A stretch of DNA of 64,000 nucleotides from Chryseobacterium sp. IHB B 17019 (GCF_001456155.1 NZ_CP013293.1:248001-312000); one strand, 5' to 3'; counted from the stretch's first letter, positions 43,099 through 52,699 are shown. Numbers and translations are program-made. Notes: generated by a model not told the origin, from the sequence alone.

Positions 43099-46000
43099 AT
43101 GTACCTAAACTGCCATACCTACCACAGCCTGCGCTACGGAACAATTTCTGTAGAAGCATTAGTTCAGTCTGCATCAGAACTGGGCTTGGAGACGCTGTGC
43201 CTGACGGATATTAATACGGTAACAGCAATCTATGAGTTTTATAAACTATGTAAAGAAGCGAAAATAAAGCCTATTGTCGGAATGGAGATCAGGCAGGACA
43301 ATGAACTTTTATATATTGCTTTGGCAAAAAACGCCACAGGTATCGCAGAAATCAACAGGCTAGTTACGGATAGAAACTGTGATAATATCCCCTTACCCAA
43401 AACCAATCCTGCTTTTAAAAACGTAATCGCCATTTATCCTATCGAAAATATTCCCGAAACATTTTCTGAGGACGAGTACATTGGAGTTCGTTCTGATCAA
43501 CTTAATCTTTTGTTCCGAGCGGAATGGAAAGGTCTAATCCCCAGAATGGTGGTTTTACAACCCGTAACTTTTAAAACAAAAAGAGAATACCATCTCCACC
43601 GTGTTTTACGGGCAATTGATTTAAATATTTTAGGCTCCAAACTCCAAGCCCATCAGCACTGCAAAGAAGATGAGGTTTTAAAACCGCTCAATGATCTAAT
43701 TCAAAAGTATCAACAATATCCCCAGATTATAGAGAACACAAAGGCTGTTCTTGACCAGTGTAGTTTTGAGTTTAAATTTTTTACCCCAAGAAACAAAAAG
43801 TACTATACAGGAAGCAAGAAGGATGATCTCACGCTCATTACCAAACTGGCGTATGAAGGATTGGCAGAAAGGTACGGGTTAAATGATGAGGTAGCTAAAA
43901 AGAGGGTGGAAAAAGAACTGAAGGTTATTGATGAACTAAATTTCAGCGGTTATTTTCTCATCACCTGGGACATTATCCAGTACAGCAATTCGATGGGATT
44001 CATGCATATAGGAAGGGGGAGTGGTGCTAACAGCATCATCAGTTATTGTCTCGGCATCACCAATATCTGCCCGATAGAATTGGATCTTTATTTCGAGCGG
44101 TTCTTGAACCTCAACAGGAAAACTCCACCTGACTTTGATATCGATTGGAGCTGGCAGGAGCGGGATACGATCCTGGAATATATTTTTAAAAAATACGGGA
44201 AAAACCATGTGGCATTCTGCGGAACGAATGTGGAATTCAAGTACAGGTCTATTTTTAGGGAAGTCGGAAAAGTATTTGGCCTGACAAAGGATGAACTGGA
44301 TGCGTTGGCTACACAACCAATGGAAAGCCATGACCATAATTCAGTTGTAAAGCAAGTTCATAAATATGGGAAAATGCTTGAGAAATTCCCCAACCAAAGG
44401 AGTATGCATGCCTGTGGAATACTGATCTCCGAAGAGCCCATTACGAATTACTCCGCGCTAGAAATGCCGCCTAAGGGATTTCCCATCGTTCAGTTTGATA
44501 TGCACGTTGCCGAAGATATTGGTTTGGAGAAATTCGATATTCTATCCCAGAGGGGTATCGGTACGATTAATGACGCTGTAAAATTGATAAAAAAGAACAA
44601 GGGAATTGATGTAAATATCAGAGACAACCAACTTTCCAAAGACGAAGAAAAGTGCAATGAGTTTCTGAGTCAAGGGAAAACCCTTGGTTGTTTTTACATT
44701 GAAAGCCCTGCTATGCGCGGTTTGCTGCGGCGGCTGAAATGCGATAATTACAAGGTGTTGGTTGCAGCGTCATCCATTATCCGGCCTGGTGTAGCGCAGA
44801 GTGGAATGATGAAAGAATATATTTTCCGTCACAACTATCCCGATAAGTTTGAGTACTTCCATCCGGTTTTCCAGGAGCAACTGGGCGATACATATGGCAT
44901 TATGGTCTATCAAGAGGATGTGATCAAGATCGCATTGTACTATGGAGGCCTTCCTGCTGCGGATGGTGATGTTCTTCGCCGTGCCATGAGCGGAAAGGGC
45001 AGGTCGCTTGCAGCATTACAAAAAGTAAAAGATCACTTTTTTGAATCCTGTAGAAAGTTAGGGCATCCTGAAAAACTTAGTAGCGAAGTGTACCGTCAGA
45101 TCGAATCCTTTGCAGGATACTCATTTTGTAAAGCACACTCTGCATCTTATGCAGTGGAAAGTTATCAGAGCCTTTACCTGAAAGTTTATTACCCTGTTGA
45201 ATTTATGGTTGCGGCGATCAATAACGGTGGCGGGTTTTACCGAACTGAAGTGTATGTTCACGAAGCAAAAATGTCCGGTGCCAATATAATGAACCCATGT
45301 GTAAATAAAAGTGATTGGGAAACGACACTGTACGGAAACGATGTATATCTAGGCTTTATGCATTTACAGTCTCTGGAAACGAAAACTGCTTTATTGATTA
45401 CAGCAGATCGCCATCGAAATGGTAATTTCAGATCACTGGGTGATTTTATCAAACGGATTCCCATAGGTATAGCCGCCATGCAGATTCTTATATTTATCGG
45501 TGCTTTCCGCTTTACGGGAAAGCAAAAAAATGAACTTCTGCTTGAAGCCAGAATGTTGCTCAATGATTTCAAGCCAGAGAGAAAAATGGAGACATTGTTT
45601 GAAGAGCCCATAAAAGAATACCGATTTCCGGAGCTTAAAAGAGAGGTTTTTGAGGATGCATTTGATGAAATCGAACTGTTGGATTTTCCGGTATCATGCA
45701 GCCCTTTTGATCTTTTGGTCACAAAATACCGGGGCTCGGTAATGGCCAATGACCTTGTAAAATATCACAAAAAACAGGTAAAGATGCTCGCTTACCTGAT
45801 TTCAAGAAAGCACGTTCCTACCAATAGGGGGACCATGTTCTTTGGAACATGGATCGATGCCGAAGGCAATTACTTTGACACTGCGCATTTTGCCGATTGC
45901 CTCGAAAAATATCCATTCAAAGGTGGTGGTTGTTATCTCTTGCTCGGTACTGTGGAAGTAGATTTTCATTTTCCTACGGTTACCATTGTTAAAATGGAAA

Positions 46001-46158
46001 AAATGCCATTTATCCCAGATCCCAGATATGCTTATGATAGTGACAAACAATACGAAGCACATCAGCGCATAAAGGAAGATGTGAGTATGACCCATAGGCT
46101 TCCATATCCTCAGGAACACGAGATTGGACTGCCAAGAATTAAGATGCATGATCTGTAA
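43099..46158 (+). CDS. dnaE: DNA polymerase III alpha-type subunit (DnaE family, error-prone-like partner of DinB)
   Basis: A 1019-aa polymerase. The N-terminal PHP domain (NCHTYHSLRYGTISVEAL) is followed by the palm with catalytic P-D-F-D-I-D (344-349, PPDFDIDWSWQERD), then the HAISGMN-like GRGSGANSIISYCLGI region and further finger segments (AMSGKGRSLAAL, FCKAHSASYAVESYQSLYLK). It is shorter than a replicative DnaE and lacks an evident tau-binding tail, consistent with DnaE2/ImuC-like translesion polymerases. No imuA homologue lies in the operon. Coregulation with dinB by the S24 repressor is inferred. Confidence 0.88.
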   Translation: MYLNCHTYHSLRYGTISVEALVQSASELGLETLCLTDINTVTAIYEFYKLCKEAKIKPIVGMEIRQDNELLYIALAKNATGIAEINRLVTDRNCDNIPLPKTNPAFKNVIAIYPIENIPETFSEDEYIGVRSDQLNLLFRAEWKGLIPRMVVLQPVTFKTKREYHLHRVLRAIDLNILGSKLQAHQHCKEDEVLKPLNDLIQKYQQYPQIIENTKAVLDQCSFEFKFFTPRNKKYYTGSKKDDLTLITKLAYEGLAERYGLNDEVAKKRVEKELKVIDELNFSGYFLITWDIIQYSNSMGFMHIGRGSGANSIISYCLGITNICPIELDLYFERFLNLNRKTPPDFDIDWSWQERDTILEYIFKKYGKNHVAFCGTNVEFKYRSIFREVGKVFGLTKDELDALATQPMESHDHNSVVKQVHKYGKMLEKFPNQRSMHACGILISEEPITNYSALEMPPKGFPIVQFDMHVAEDIGLEKFDILSQRGIGTINDAVKLIKKNKGIDVNIRDNQLSKDEEKCNEFLSQGKTLGCFYIESPAMRGLLRRLKCDNYKVLVAASSIIRPGVAQSGMMKEYIFRHNYPDKFEYFHPVFQEQLGDTYGIMVYQEDVIKIALYYGGLPAADGDVLRRAMSGKGRSLAALQKVKDHFFESCRKLGHPEKLSSEVYRQIESFAGYSFCKAHSASYAVESYQSLYLKVYYPVEFMVAAINNGGGFYRTEVYVHEAKMSGANIMNPCVNKSDWETTLYGNDVYLGFMHLQSLETKTALLITADRHRNGNFRSLGDFIKRIPIGIAAMQILIFIGAFRFTGKQKNELLLEARMLLNDFKPERKMETLFEEPIKEYRFPELKREVFEDAFDEIELLDFPVSCSPFDLLVTKYRGSVMANDLVKYHKKQVKMLAYLISRKHVPTNRGTMFFGTWIDAEGNYFDTAHFADCLEKYPFKGGGCYLLLGTVEVDFHFPTVTIVKMEKMPFIPDPRYAYDSDKQYEAHQRIKEDVSMTHRLPYPQEHEIGLPRIKMHDL

Positions 46159-46227
46159 TTATTGTATAATAGGATATGTTTAACTTTTGCAAAAAAATAT
46201 GTTATATCCGTTCGGCTGTTATGAAGA

Positions 46228-46467
46228 CTATTTTAAAGGAGCTCCAGTTATGGATCTAACCCAAAACTCTTCCCCGAAAAGCATGGTAGTAAGCCCGTAA
46301 TAACATGAGAATGCTACAAGCGCTAAAATAATTATGAATAACAATTGTGGTTTAGGGAGAATACTTAGGCGATTCTGATCGTTGTTCTGATCCATTTTGC
46401 TTTTAAGATATCTATCCACTTTTTTGTAAGTTTCTAACTCTTCGGATGTAGGTTGCTGAATATCCAT
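46228..46467 (-). CDS. Small tail-anchored membrane protein, unknown
   Basis: A 79-aa protein starting MDIQQPTSEELETYKKVDRY, with a charged N-terminus and one hydrophobic segment (about 45-67, LLFIIILALVAFSCYYGLT) near the C-terminus. The open frame runs upstream to 46563, but ATG 46467 gives a compact protein. No function is recognised. It is convergent with dnaE. Confidence 0.45.
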   Translation of the reverse strand: MDIQQPTSEELETYKKVDRYLKSKMDQNNDQNRLSILPKPQLLFIIILALVAFSCYYGLTTMLFGEEFWVRSITGAPLK

Positions 46468-46867
46468 ACATGCAATATAGCAAAATATAAAATTAAAAAC
46501 GACTTCATTGTTGATGCAGGTTGTACCTGTGATATCCACAGGAACACGAAACCGGATGGCCAAGGATAAAGATGAATAATTGCCGCATTATGTTGTATTT
46601 AATGACTGGTTTAATATGTAAGATTTAAAAATAGCCTGATTTTACAGCAAAAGTTAAATCTACTAAATATATATCTCATTTACGAGAAATAATATTGGAT
46701 TTCGGTTTATTTGCATTACATTTACATTATGCTAACTGTCAGCTATTTGGGCTTTTATATGCAGTGAGTAGGTGGGCTAGCACATGCTGATTATCGACCA
46801 TAATTTCTAAAGTGGTATTGTGACGTGTGATCGCTACCAGCATATCTAAACATTAAATAAGATCATT
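46468..46867. other. Gene-free stretch upstream of the small lipoprotein gene
   Basis: About 400 bp with no convincing gene, repeat, RNA or terminator. It is AT-rich with scattered stop codons on both strands. Confidence 0.5.
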
Positions 46868-47266
46868 ATGAATTACAAACCCACAATTTTTATTGTTCTA
46901 ATTTCAGTTTTCTTCAGCTGTAACAATAAAGTCCCCTATATTCCCGATTACGAAATGGCAAGAGGTACAGTTATAGGCATGGAAACATGCAAGACTGATG
47001 TATCTACGAATGCATGGCTGATCAGTTTTCCTGAGCCAGGGGCAAGCAACAAGGTTTATGGTGACAATATAACCTATAATAATAAATCCTATACGAACGT
47101 GGTGAGGACTCTTTCCCTACCGGATTCGCTTCGGGTTATCGGTAATAAATATTATTTGGAATTTAATATCGAGCCAAAGTCTACCCCTGACTGCCAGGTA
47201 CCCAACGCGGATGCTTATAATCTTACAAAAATACAAATAAGAAAGGCGGTAAGAATTTCAGGTTAA
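46868..47266 (+). CDS. Small lipoprotein, unknown
   Basis: A 132-aa lipoprotein with the lipobox FFSC (cysteine at residue 18) after a hydrophobic signal. The mature part (YIPDYEMARGTVIGMETCKT...PKSTPDCQVP) contains two further cysteines and beta-type sequence. It is alone, followed by a convergent unknown two-gene unit. No family is recognised. Confidence 0.75.
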   Translation: MNYKPTIFIVLISVFFSCNNKVPYIPDYEMARGTVIGMETCKTDVSTNAWLISFPEPGASNKVYGDNITYNNKSYTNVVRTLSLPDSLRVIGNKYYLEFNIEPKSTPDCQVPNADAYNLTKIQIRKAVRISG

Positions 47267-47316
47267 CCGTCATTAAAACTATTAACCGTTATTTAATGTG
47301 CTAAATTTGATTGTTA

Positions 47317-49275
47317 TTAATCAGGTACGGGTTCTGTAATGTATCCCACGATTAGCTTTGATTTGTCAATTACCTTAAAATCCATTATTGTTTCTATATC
47401 TACAACAACCGATGTTTTTATTAAAATTTTAGCATCCTCTTCGGATAATTCTACTCCCTCATCTGTAAATCTCCACTTTTCTGGATTATCAGAATACTTT
47501 TTATCCACTATTTCATCTGTTACTTCGGTTACAATAACTGATAGCTCACTATCAACCCATGCTTCATTTCTTTTGTAATACATTATAAAAGCATCTCTAA
47601 AATCGCTTATGATAACTTTATCCTTCAAATGAGAGCTGTGAAATGAGAACAAAGGAATACCATCAAACAATCCCAGTACAAAAAAATCAACATTGTCTGG
47701 ATTAAGTTCAGAATTATACTCACCGCTATATTTTGGTGATTTAAGAAACTCTTCATCCTTGTATAAAAATTCTGGTTCCAGAAATATTGCAGTTGGAACG
47801 ACACTATTATTGTGAAATTGCAAAATAGATTTCTCTAGTATTAACAATAGTGATCTTTCTTCAATTATTGTTGGATCAGACTTCTGTATTACATCAAGAA
47901 ACAAACTGTTTTCCCACCTACCAACAGTTGCTCCAAAATTGTCAATACCATATATTGTCTGGTGGTAATCACCATCTATGAAGTGTATCTTGCCTTTTTC
48001 CAATAAATTATTAGTTCCTACTCGTTTTAAGAGTATTTCCTCTACGGTAACGTCTTGGATATTCCCAAAATAATTAAACACTTTGCGAATCCGGGTTTGC
48101 GAACGCCAGGCGGCGGCTGCTTGTGATTTGAACTCATCTAAGCGAAGTTGGCTCAAAGGAGCTTCGGCAATACCCCTTTCTTTTACACCAACTACGCTAC
48201 GTTTCGCCAATGCAATTGAGGATAAAAGCTTTTCACCAATAGAGTTAAAATCTTTAATTGTTTCTACTTGTAAAACTTTTTTCCATTTTTCAAAGTCCGT
48301 ACGAAATACATCAAGACTCATCTTTACCGCATCATAAAAAAAAGGAATGGTTGCTTTTAATTTTGGGTCGCTAACAGACAACGTGAAATTTGAATTTTTC
48401 GTACGGATTCTGTCCACTACAAATCCCTGTGTCATCCAGTTGACTGGCATTGGAGGGGCATAAATTTCATTTTCAGGTCGCTCAATATAGTCCCAATCTT
48501 CCCATCCCATATATATCCTTAAATCTGCGGTTCTAAAAAAAAGAATATCTTCTATTTCCTTGTTTTGGTCATAACTTCTTTCCTCAGTAATTATCCTTAA
48601 CAACCTATTCAGGTTTTCAAGTTCCAGAATTCTTTCATCAAATAAGAAGAATAACCAATATTTTAAGGCAGTTAATGGTTGCCTTCTGAAATTATCATAA
48701 GCAGTCTGATTACGGATTTCAAATTCCAATTTGGATATTTCTTCATTTTTGGTTCCATCTTGATTATTAGCAATCAAATTCTTTAATTTTATAACTTGAC
48801 TCTCAGATCCACTTAACATCTCACCGGTTAAGTGGCTATATCGTTTCAAAGATGAAGCTAAGAGATTCCAGTCCAAAAATCTGGCCTGTTGATAAAAAAG
48901 GTTATTATAGGTTTTAAATGCCTGATAATAAAAGTCATTTAAACGGCTTTTATCTGATAAGGTTTTTCCATGAAATCCAATTGACATAACAACTTCTTTA
49001 AGATGTAGCGACATTTGCTCAGAAATTTGCCCAATCATTTCACCATATGTTTGATGCTTCTTGTGCTGATAAGCAATTCTACTATAAATGATTACAGGAA
49101 AGGATACAAACTCAGTAAATGGATCCAATTTAGAATAGATTAGGCTTTCACGTAAAATTCCTCTAAAAAAACTGACAAAGGAATAAACTGCATCTGAGTT
49201 GTTACTTTTGATTGCGCTGCTTAGAGAAGACCAAACACTTGTTGCAAGCCCTTCGGTGATATCAATACCTTTCAT
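47317..49275 (-). CDS. Unknown 652-aa protein, second gene of a coupled pair
   Basis: A large soluble protein that I do not recognise. It is rich in Phe, Tyr and Trp, and has no signal peptide, no Walker A and no nuclease or helicase motif visible by eye. The middle contains FRTADLRIYMGWEDWDYIER and the end a beta-rich region. Its ATG overlaps the stop of the upstream membrane-protein gene by four bases (ATGA), implying translational coupling and a joint function. The pair sits in an accessory stretch between a DNA-damage operon and a Sus locus, a setting where defence systems occur, but there is no motif proof. Confidence 0.75.
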   Translation of the reverse strand: MKGIDITEGLATSVWSSLSSAIKSNNSDAVYSFVSFFRGILRESLIYSKLDPFTEFVSFPVIIYSRIAYQHKKHQTYGEMIGQISEQMSLHLKEVVMSIGFHGKTLSDKSRLNDFYYQAFKTYNNLFYQQARFLDWNLLASSLKRYSHLTGEMLSGSESQVIKLKNLIANNQDGTKNEEISKLEFEIRNQTAYDNFRRQPLTALKYWLFFLFDERILELENLNRLLRIITEERSYDQNKEIEDILFFRTADLRIYMGWEDWDYIERPENEIYAPPMPVNWMTQGFVVDRIRTKNSNFTLSVSDPKLKATIPFFYDAVKMSLDVFRTDFEKWKKVLQVETIKDFNSIGEKLLSSIALAKRSVVGVKERGIAEAPLSQLRLDEFKSQAAAAWRSQTRIRKVFNYFGNIQDVTVEEILLKRVGTNNLLEKGKIHFIDGDYHQTIYGIDNFGATVGRWENSLFLDVIQKSDPTIIEERSLLLILEKSILQFHNNSVVPTAIFLEPEFLYKDEEFLKSPKYSGEYNSELNPDNVDFFVLGLFDGIPLFSFHSSHLKDKVIISDFRDAFIMYYKRNEAWVDSELSVIVTEVTDEIVDKKYSDNPEKWRFTDEGVELSEEDAKILIKTSVVVDIETIMDFKVIDKSKLIVGYITEPVPD

Positions 49276-50363
49276 GATACACCATGTTTCATCGTTAATA
49301 TAAATAACTCACTGTAAATAGAAAGGATTTCATCAACCTTACCGTGTTTTCCATCTAAAGAATATTCATGCAATTTCTTGTCGAAGTAGTTCTTGTATTC
49401 ATTTGAACGTCCTATCAGTTTAGAAGGGTGTTTCAAGCGAAAGCATTTAGAGAATTTCAGCTCCCGGCCAGTTTTGTTTATTATTTTTGGCCAAATAAAA
49501 TCATTATAATTGCTTGTAACGGAATTAACGAAGAAAATATTTGTAAAATAATATTTTTGATTTTTGTTCTTCCACTTTAAAAATTGCCTTTCTAATCTAC
49601 TTAGATTGATATCATAAACAAGCTTTTCATTAGAAACGGTCATTTTATTCAAACTTCTTTGATATTCTACCCGATTTTTTTTTATATTCTCTATTTCATG
49701 ATCAGACATAAACTTTAAGAATTCAATATTGCTATACATTGAAAGTAAAGTTATTCGAAGATTAGCTTTCGCTTCCCATAATAATTGTTCAGTTAAGACG
49801 CTCTGAATTCTATTAGCATTCGTAAAGGTAATTATAGTTCTAAATAAATATCCTATACCTACCAATATGATCAATGCCAAGTAAGTGCCTGCCAAAACAA
49901 AATGCTGAAAATAAGGAGCATCTAAAGTGTCCCGAAGAGTTGACAGTAACATTAAGCATAAGATTACACTTAATGTATAATATAAGATTAGGTACAAGCC
50001 TGAATTTACAAATAACAATTTATATGTTTGATTATCCTTAATTGCTAAATTACTTAAAAGGAGTCCTATCACAGCCAAGGTCATACTGATAATTGTAGCA
50101 ACGTTTGAAGTTCGTTGATCGATCAAGATATCGGCAGTCTTCTTATCCATTTTAATAAATGAAAAGATATCAATTTGTAAGAATCCCAGAATAACAAATA
50201 AGGCTACTACGTTTAAAAACACTAACCACCATTTATCCCTTCTTGACAAATAATTAAAATAGTTGTTTATAATATTGAAGGTGCTAGGAGATAAATCGGA
50301 ATGATTTTCCTTTATTTTTTTCGCTATTTCTGCGCGATGTGAATTGATTAATTTGGAGAGCAT
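49272..50363 (-). CDS. Unknown membrane protein, first gene of a coupled pair
   Basis: A 363-aa protein with four predicted membrane helices (about 45-67, 86-107, 117-142 and 155-178). The cytoplasmic part is about 180 residues with positively charged coiled-coil-like segments (SLNKMTVSNEKLVYDI, NLSRLERQFLKWKNK). It is followed by an ATGA-overlapping 652-aa gene. No family is recognised. The pair is AT-rich and isolated. A toxin, signalling or phage-defence role is possible. Confidence 0.75.
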   Translation of the reverse strand: MLSKLINSHRAEIAKKIKENHSDLSPSTFNIINNYFNYLSRRDKWWLVFLNVVALFVILGFLQIDIFSFIKMDKKTADILIDQRTSNVATIISMTLAVIGLLLSNLAIKDNQTYKLLFVNSGLYLILYYTLSVILCLMLLSTLRDTLDAPYFQHFVLAGTYLALIILVGIGYLFRTIITFTNANRIQSVLTEQLLWEAKANLRITLLSMYSNIEFLKFMSDHEIENIKKNRVEYQRSLNKMTVSNEKLVYDINLSRLERQFLKWKNKNQKYYFTNIFFVNSVTSNYNDFIWPKIINKTGRELKFSKCFRLKHPSKLIGRSNEYKNYFDKKLHEYSLDGKHGKVDEILSIYSELFILTMKHGVS

Positions 50364-50472
50364 TCGTGGAAATTAGTATTGCTAATATACATAAAACCCT
50401 TGAAAATCTATTTACCTTATCTGAGAATGATTAAATATTCTGCTGAGCTTTTGGAGTAAACATTATACATTG

Positions 50473-50490
50473 AGCACTTTTCAAAGTGCT
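50473..50490. terminator. Short hairpin upstream of the second sigma factor
   Basis: AGCACTTT and AAAGTGCT form a perfect 8-bp stem with a TC centre. It lies in the divergent gap between the unknown pair and the sigma gene, so it may be regulatory rather than a terminator. Confidence 0.35.
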
Positions 50491-50572
50491 TATTTACTAA
50501 AACGATACAGTGATTTTTCATTTCAAAATGAGATAACATTTCAGTAACTTTAAATTAATATCGTTTCAAACA

Positions 50573-51163
50573 ATGAAATCCTTACCCATAATTGATGAAA
50601 GGAATCTGCTGCTTCGGCTACAGAAAGGGGATTATACCGCCTTTGAAATCATATATTCCAACCATAAAAAAAAGATCACCCAACGGCTGCTCAGGTTGCT
50701 GACTTCGCCGGACCTGGTTGAAGATGTTCTGCAGGAGCTTTTTATCAAATTATGGAATAACAGAAAAAGTATAGACGCAGAAAAACCAATTGAAGCGTAC
50801 TTATACCGTATTGCGACCAATTTAGTTAACGATTATTTTCGGGAAATCTCGAAAAACAAGAAACTGGCCGAAGAACTGTGGCATAGGATTTCTGAATTCT
50901 ACAATCCATTCGAAGAAATATCTCAGGTAAGTGCAGACAGCGAACTTTTCCGGTCTATTGACCGGCTTCCCGAACAGCGAAGAAAAGTTTTTCTTCTTTG
51001 TAAGCTGGAAAAGAAAAGTTATGCTGAAGTCAGCAGATTATTGCAGATCTCAGAAGCTGCCGTCAACGACCATATCACAAAGGCCAACCGTTTCCTGCGT
51101 GATAATTATGATAAAGCCATACCATTTGCTGTAATTGTCTTCTGCAATCAGTTGATAGGTTAA
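50573..51163 (+). CDS. ECF sigma factor (FecI-like), second locus
   Basis: A 196-aa sigma factor with region 2 (LVEDVLQELFIKLWNNRKSI) and region 4 (SYAEVSRLLQISEAAVNDHI). A hydrophobic tail (AIPFAVIVFCNQLIG), common in Bacteroidetes FecI homologues, ends it. The FecR gene it should pair with starts only 2.8 kb downstream because a cassette with an AraC regulator and an SDR enzyme separates them. A decayed copy of its 3' end lies at 51780-51895. Confidence 0.93.
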   Translation: MKSLPIIDERNLLLRLQKGDYTAFEIIYSNHKKKITQRLLRLLTSPDLVEDVLQELFIKLWNNRKSIDAEKPIEAYLYRIATNLVNDYFREISKNKKLAEELWHRISEFYNPFEEISQVSADSELFRSIDRLPEQRRKVFLLCKLEKKSYAEVSRLLQISEAAVNDHITKANRFLRDNYDKAIPFAVIVFCNQLIG

Positions 51164-51171
51164 GTATTTAT

Positions 51172-51510
51172 TTAAGATTTTTCGTTGCTTTTTTCAATCA
51201 TTCTTATAGCGTCAAAATACTCTGTTTCGGTAATCTTGTAGGATTTTAAATCCTCTTTATTCTTCTCGACAACTTTATAGTCTGTTGCGATTTTTTTTAA
51301 TTCTTCAATAACGTTTTCTCTATTACAGGTTTCAATAAACTGAACAGCATCCACAATAAGGCGGGTAATTACCAGTGGCCCCAGCACATCGGCACTTGTG
51401 AAGAGCATATATTGATGGAAAGTACCCTCTCTGTGGATAGTAGCTAATACGTTTGTCTCATCCCGGTTGTTTACTTTATTAGAAAGAGGAACACCAATCA
51501 ATAATGACAT
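51172..51510 (-). CDS. Unknown protein, possibly frameshifted
   Basis: A 112-aa frame starting MSLLIGVPLSNKVNNRDETN, ending near the sigma stop. A second short ORF (51479-51613, MKKILALNNISTIQSVYIDL) overlaps it in another frame. That ORF is preceded by a perfect TAnnTTTG box (TATATTTG, complement of 51618-51625) placed to express it. The two may be one gene broken by a frameshift near 51500, or two small overlapping genes. No function is recognised. Confidence 0.45.
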   Translation of the reverse strand: MSLLIGVPLSNKVNNRDETNVLATIHREGTFHQYMLFTSADVLGPLVITRLIVDAVQFIETCNRENVIEELKKIATDYKVVEKNKEDLKSYKITETEYFDAIRMIEKSNEKS

Positions 51511-51617
51511 CAAGTTCAAGAAGCTTATCAGTGTATGCTATATCCCTATAAGATAAGTCAATATAAACGGATTGAATGGTACTGATGTTGTTGAGCGCTA
51601 ATATTTTTTTCATTATA

Positions 51618-51625
51618 CAAATATA
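51618..51625 (-). promoter_or_regulatory. TAnnTTTG promoter box
   Basis: TATATTTG on the minus strand, 4 bases before ATG 51613. It fits the Bacteroidetes -7 consensus exactly and suggests an expressed small gene starting MKKILALNN. Confidence 0.4.
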
Positions 51626-51758
51626 AGGAAGTTAGCTTTACAGACTTAAAGGAACCTTTTGGTAAAAGTTGGCCAACTATCTGTTGTTTTGTGTGTTCAT
51701 GTTCTCGCGGAAACGAAAATCGGGGTTGTTAATAATTATTTAATCCTTTTTTAATAAT

Positions 51759-51788
51759 ACAGCTATTGGTTTTATTACCATCTCCGTA
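51759..51788. repeat. 30-bp imperfect direct repeat, copy 1
   Basis: ACAGCTATTGGTTTT is identical to 53931-53945. The next 15 bases match 53946-53960 at 10 of 15 positions and both end ATCTCCGTA. The copies flank the AraC-SDR cassette inserted between sigma and fecR. Confidence 0.75.
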
Positions 51789-51895
51789 GCTGCCGTTAAT
51801 GATGATATTATTAAGGCAAACCGTTTTTAAGAGATAATTACGATAAAGCAATTTCCTTTGCTGCCATTATATCTGCCGTTTTTTACGGACAATAA
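51780..51895 (+). pseudogene. Decayed 3' end of an ECF sigma factor
   Basis: The translation reads ISVAAVNDDIIKANRF, then after a one-base shift in a T-run LRDNYDKAISFAAIISAVFY to a stop at 51893-51895. This matches the C-terminus of the intact sigma factor (ISEAAVNDHITKANRFLRDN, then YDKAIPFAVIVF). It is a truncated, frameshifted duplicate. It is preceded at 51759-51788 by a 30-bp stretch repeated in front of fecR (53931-53960). Confidence 0.85.
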
Positions 51896-51908
51896 TATTT
51901 TAATGCTA

Positions 51909-52691
51909 TTAGGATGAGGCTTTAGTCGGGCTATAACCAAATTGTTTTTTAAAAGCAAAGGAAAAATGGGAGAGGTCTTCAAACCCTGTATCTAAATAAA
52001 CCTCAGATGGTTTTTTTTTCTGTTCGATGATCTGGTAATGTGCCAGTTCAAGCCGCTTCTGGGTTAACCATCGGCCTGGAGAAATGCGAAAAGCATCCTT
52101 GAAGTCTTTTTTGAAAGTGGTTAAACTCCTGCCCGTCAGATACCCAAATTTCTCCAACGGAAGATTATACATGAAATTCTGTTCCATGAAAGCGACGAGA
52201 TCGACTTTTCCAGGCTTTTCAAAATACCCGAGCAGTCCATCCGCTGCAACATCGACAGTACGCAAAACCCGGATAGCTTCCTCCACCTTCAATGCGGCAA
52301 TGTCGGCAGGTAATGCATCGGCGAGTTGAAAATAAGGTTGTAAAGAGTTGAATAGGCTTTGGAGTAACGGATGGTCACCAAACAGTATTGGCTCATTACT
52401 TCGAAGTACTAAAGGTTGGATATCCTGATAATAATGTTTTAAGCGGTCATTCCGGAAAACGACAGAGATTACCAAGCAGGGTTTTCCATCGAGCGGCAGT
52501 TTGCTCATCCGGCCAAGTTGATCACGTGGGAATAGGATGGTGTCGCCGGCAAAAAAACACAAGCTGCGGTCAGCGGTAGCAATACGAACCTCGCCTGAAA
52601 TGACCCGGACCAGTGCCGGCCACTGAAGCATCAGTTCCCGGCTGTAATGGGCTTCCTTTTTACACGATATGAAAACTTCAGCGACTTCCAT
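51909..52691 (-). CDS. AraC-family transcriptional regulator
   Basis: A 260-aa regulator. An N-terminal cupin-like effector domain (VRVISGEVRIATADRSLCFF) precedes the C-terminal AraC double helix-turn-helix (FGYLTGRSLTTFKKDFKDAF, FSFAFKKQFGYSPTKASS). It lies 8 bp downstream of the SDR gene on the same strand, so they form one unit. It is probably the regulator of that enzyme. It is inserted between the sigma and FecR genes and is not the AraC-type regulator corresponding to the one in locus one. Confidence 0.9.
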   Translation of the reverse strand: MEVAEVFISCKKEAHYSRELMLQWPALVRVISGEVRIATADRSLCFFAGDTILFPRDQLGRMSKLPLDGKPCLVISVVFRNDRLKHYYQDIQPLVLRSNEPILFGDHPLLQSLFNSLQPYFQLADALPADIAALKVEEAIRVLRTVDVAADGLLGYFEKPGKVDLVAFMEQNFMYNLPLEKFGYLTGRSLTTFKKDFKDAFRISPGRWLTQKRLELAHYQIIEQKKKPSEVYLDTGFEDLSHFSFAFKKQFGYSPTKASS

Positions 52692-52699
52692 ACTGCAAT

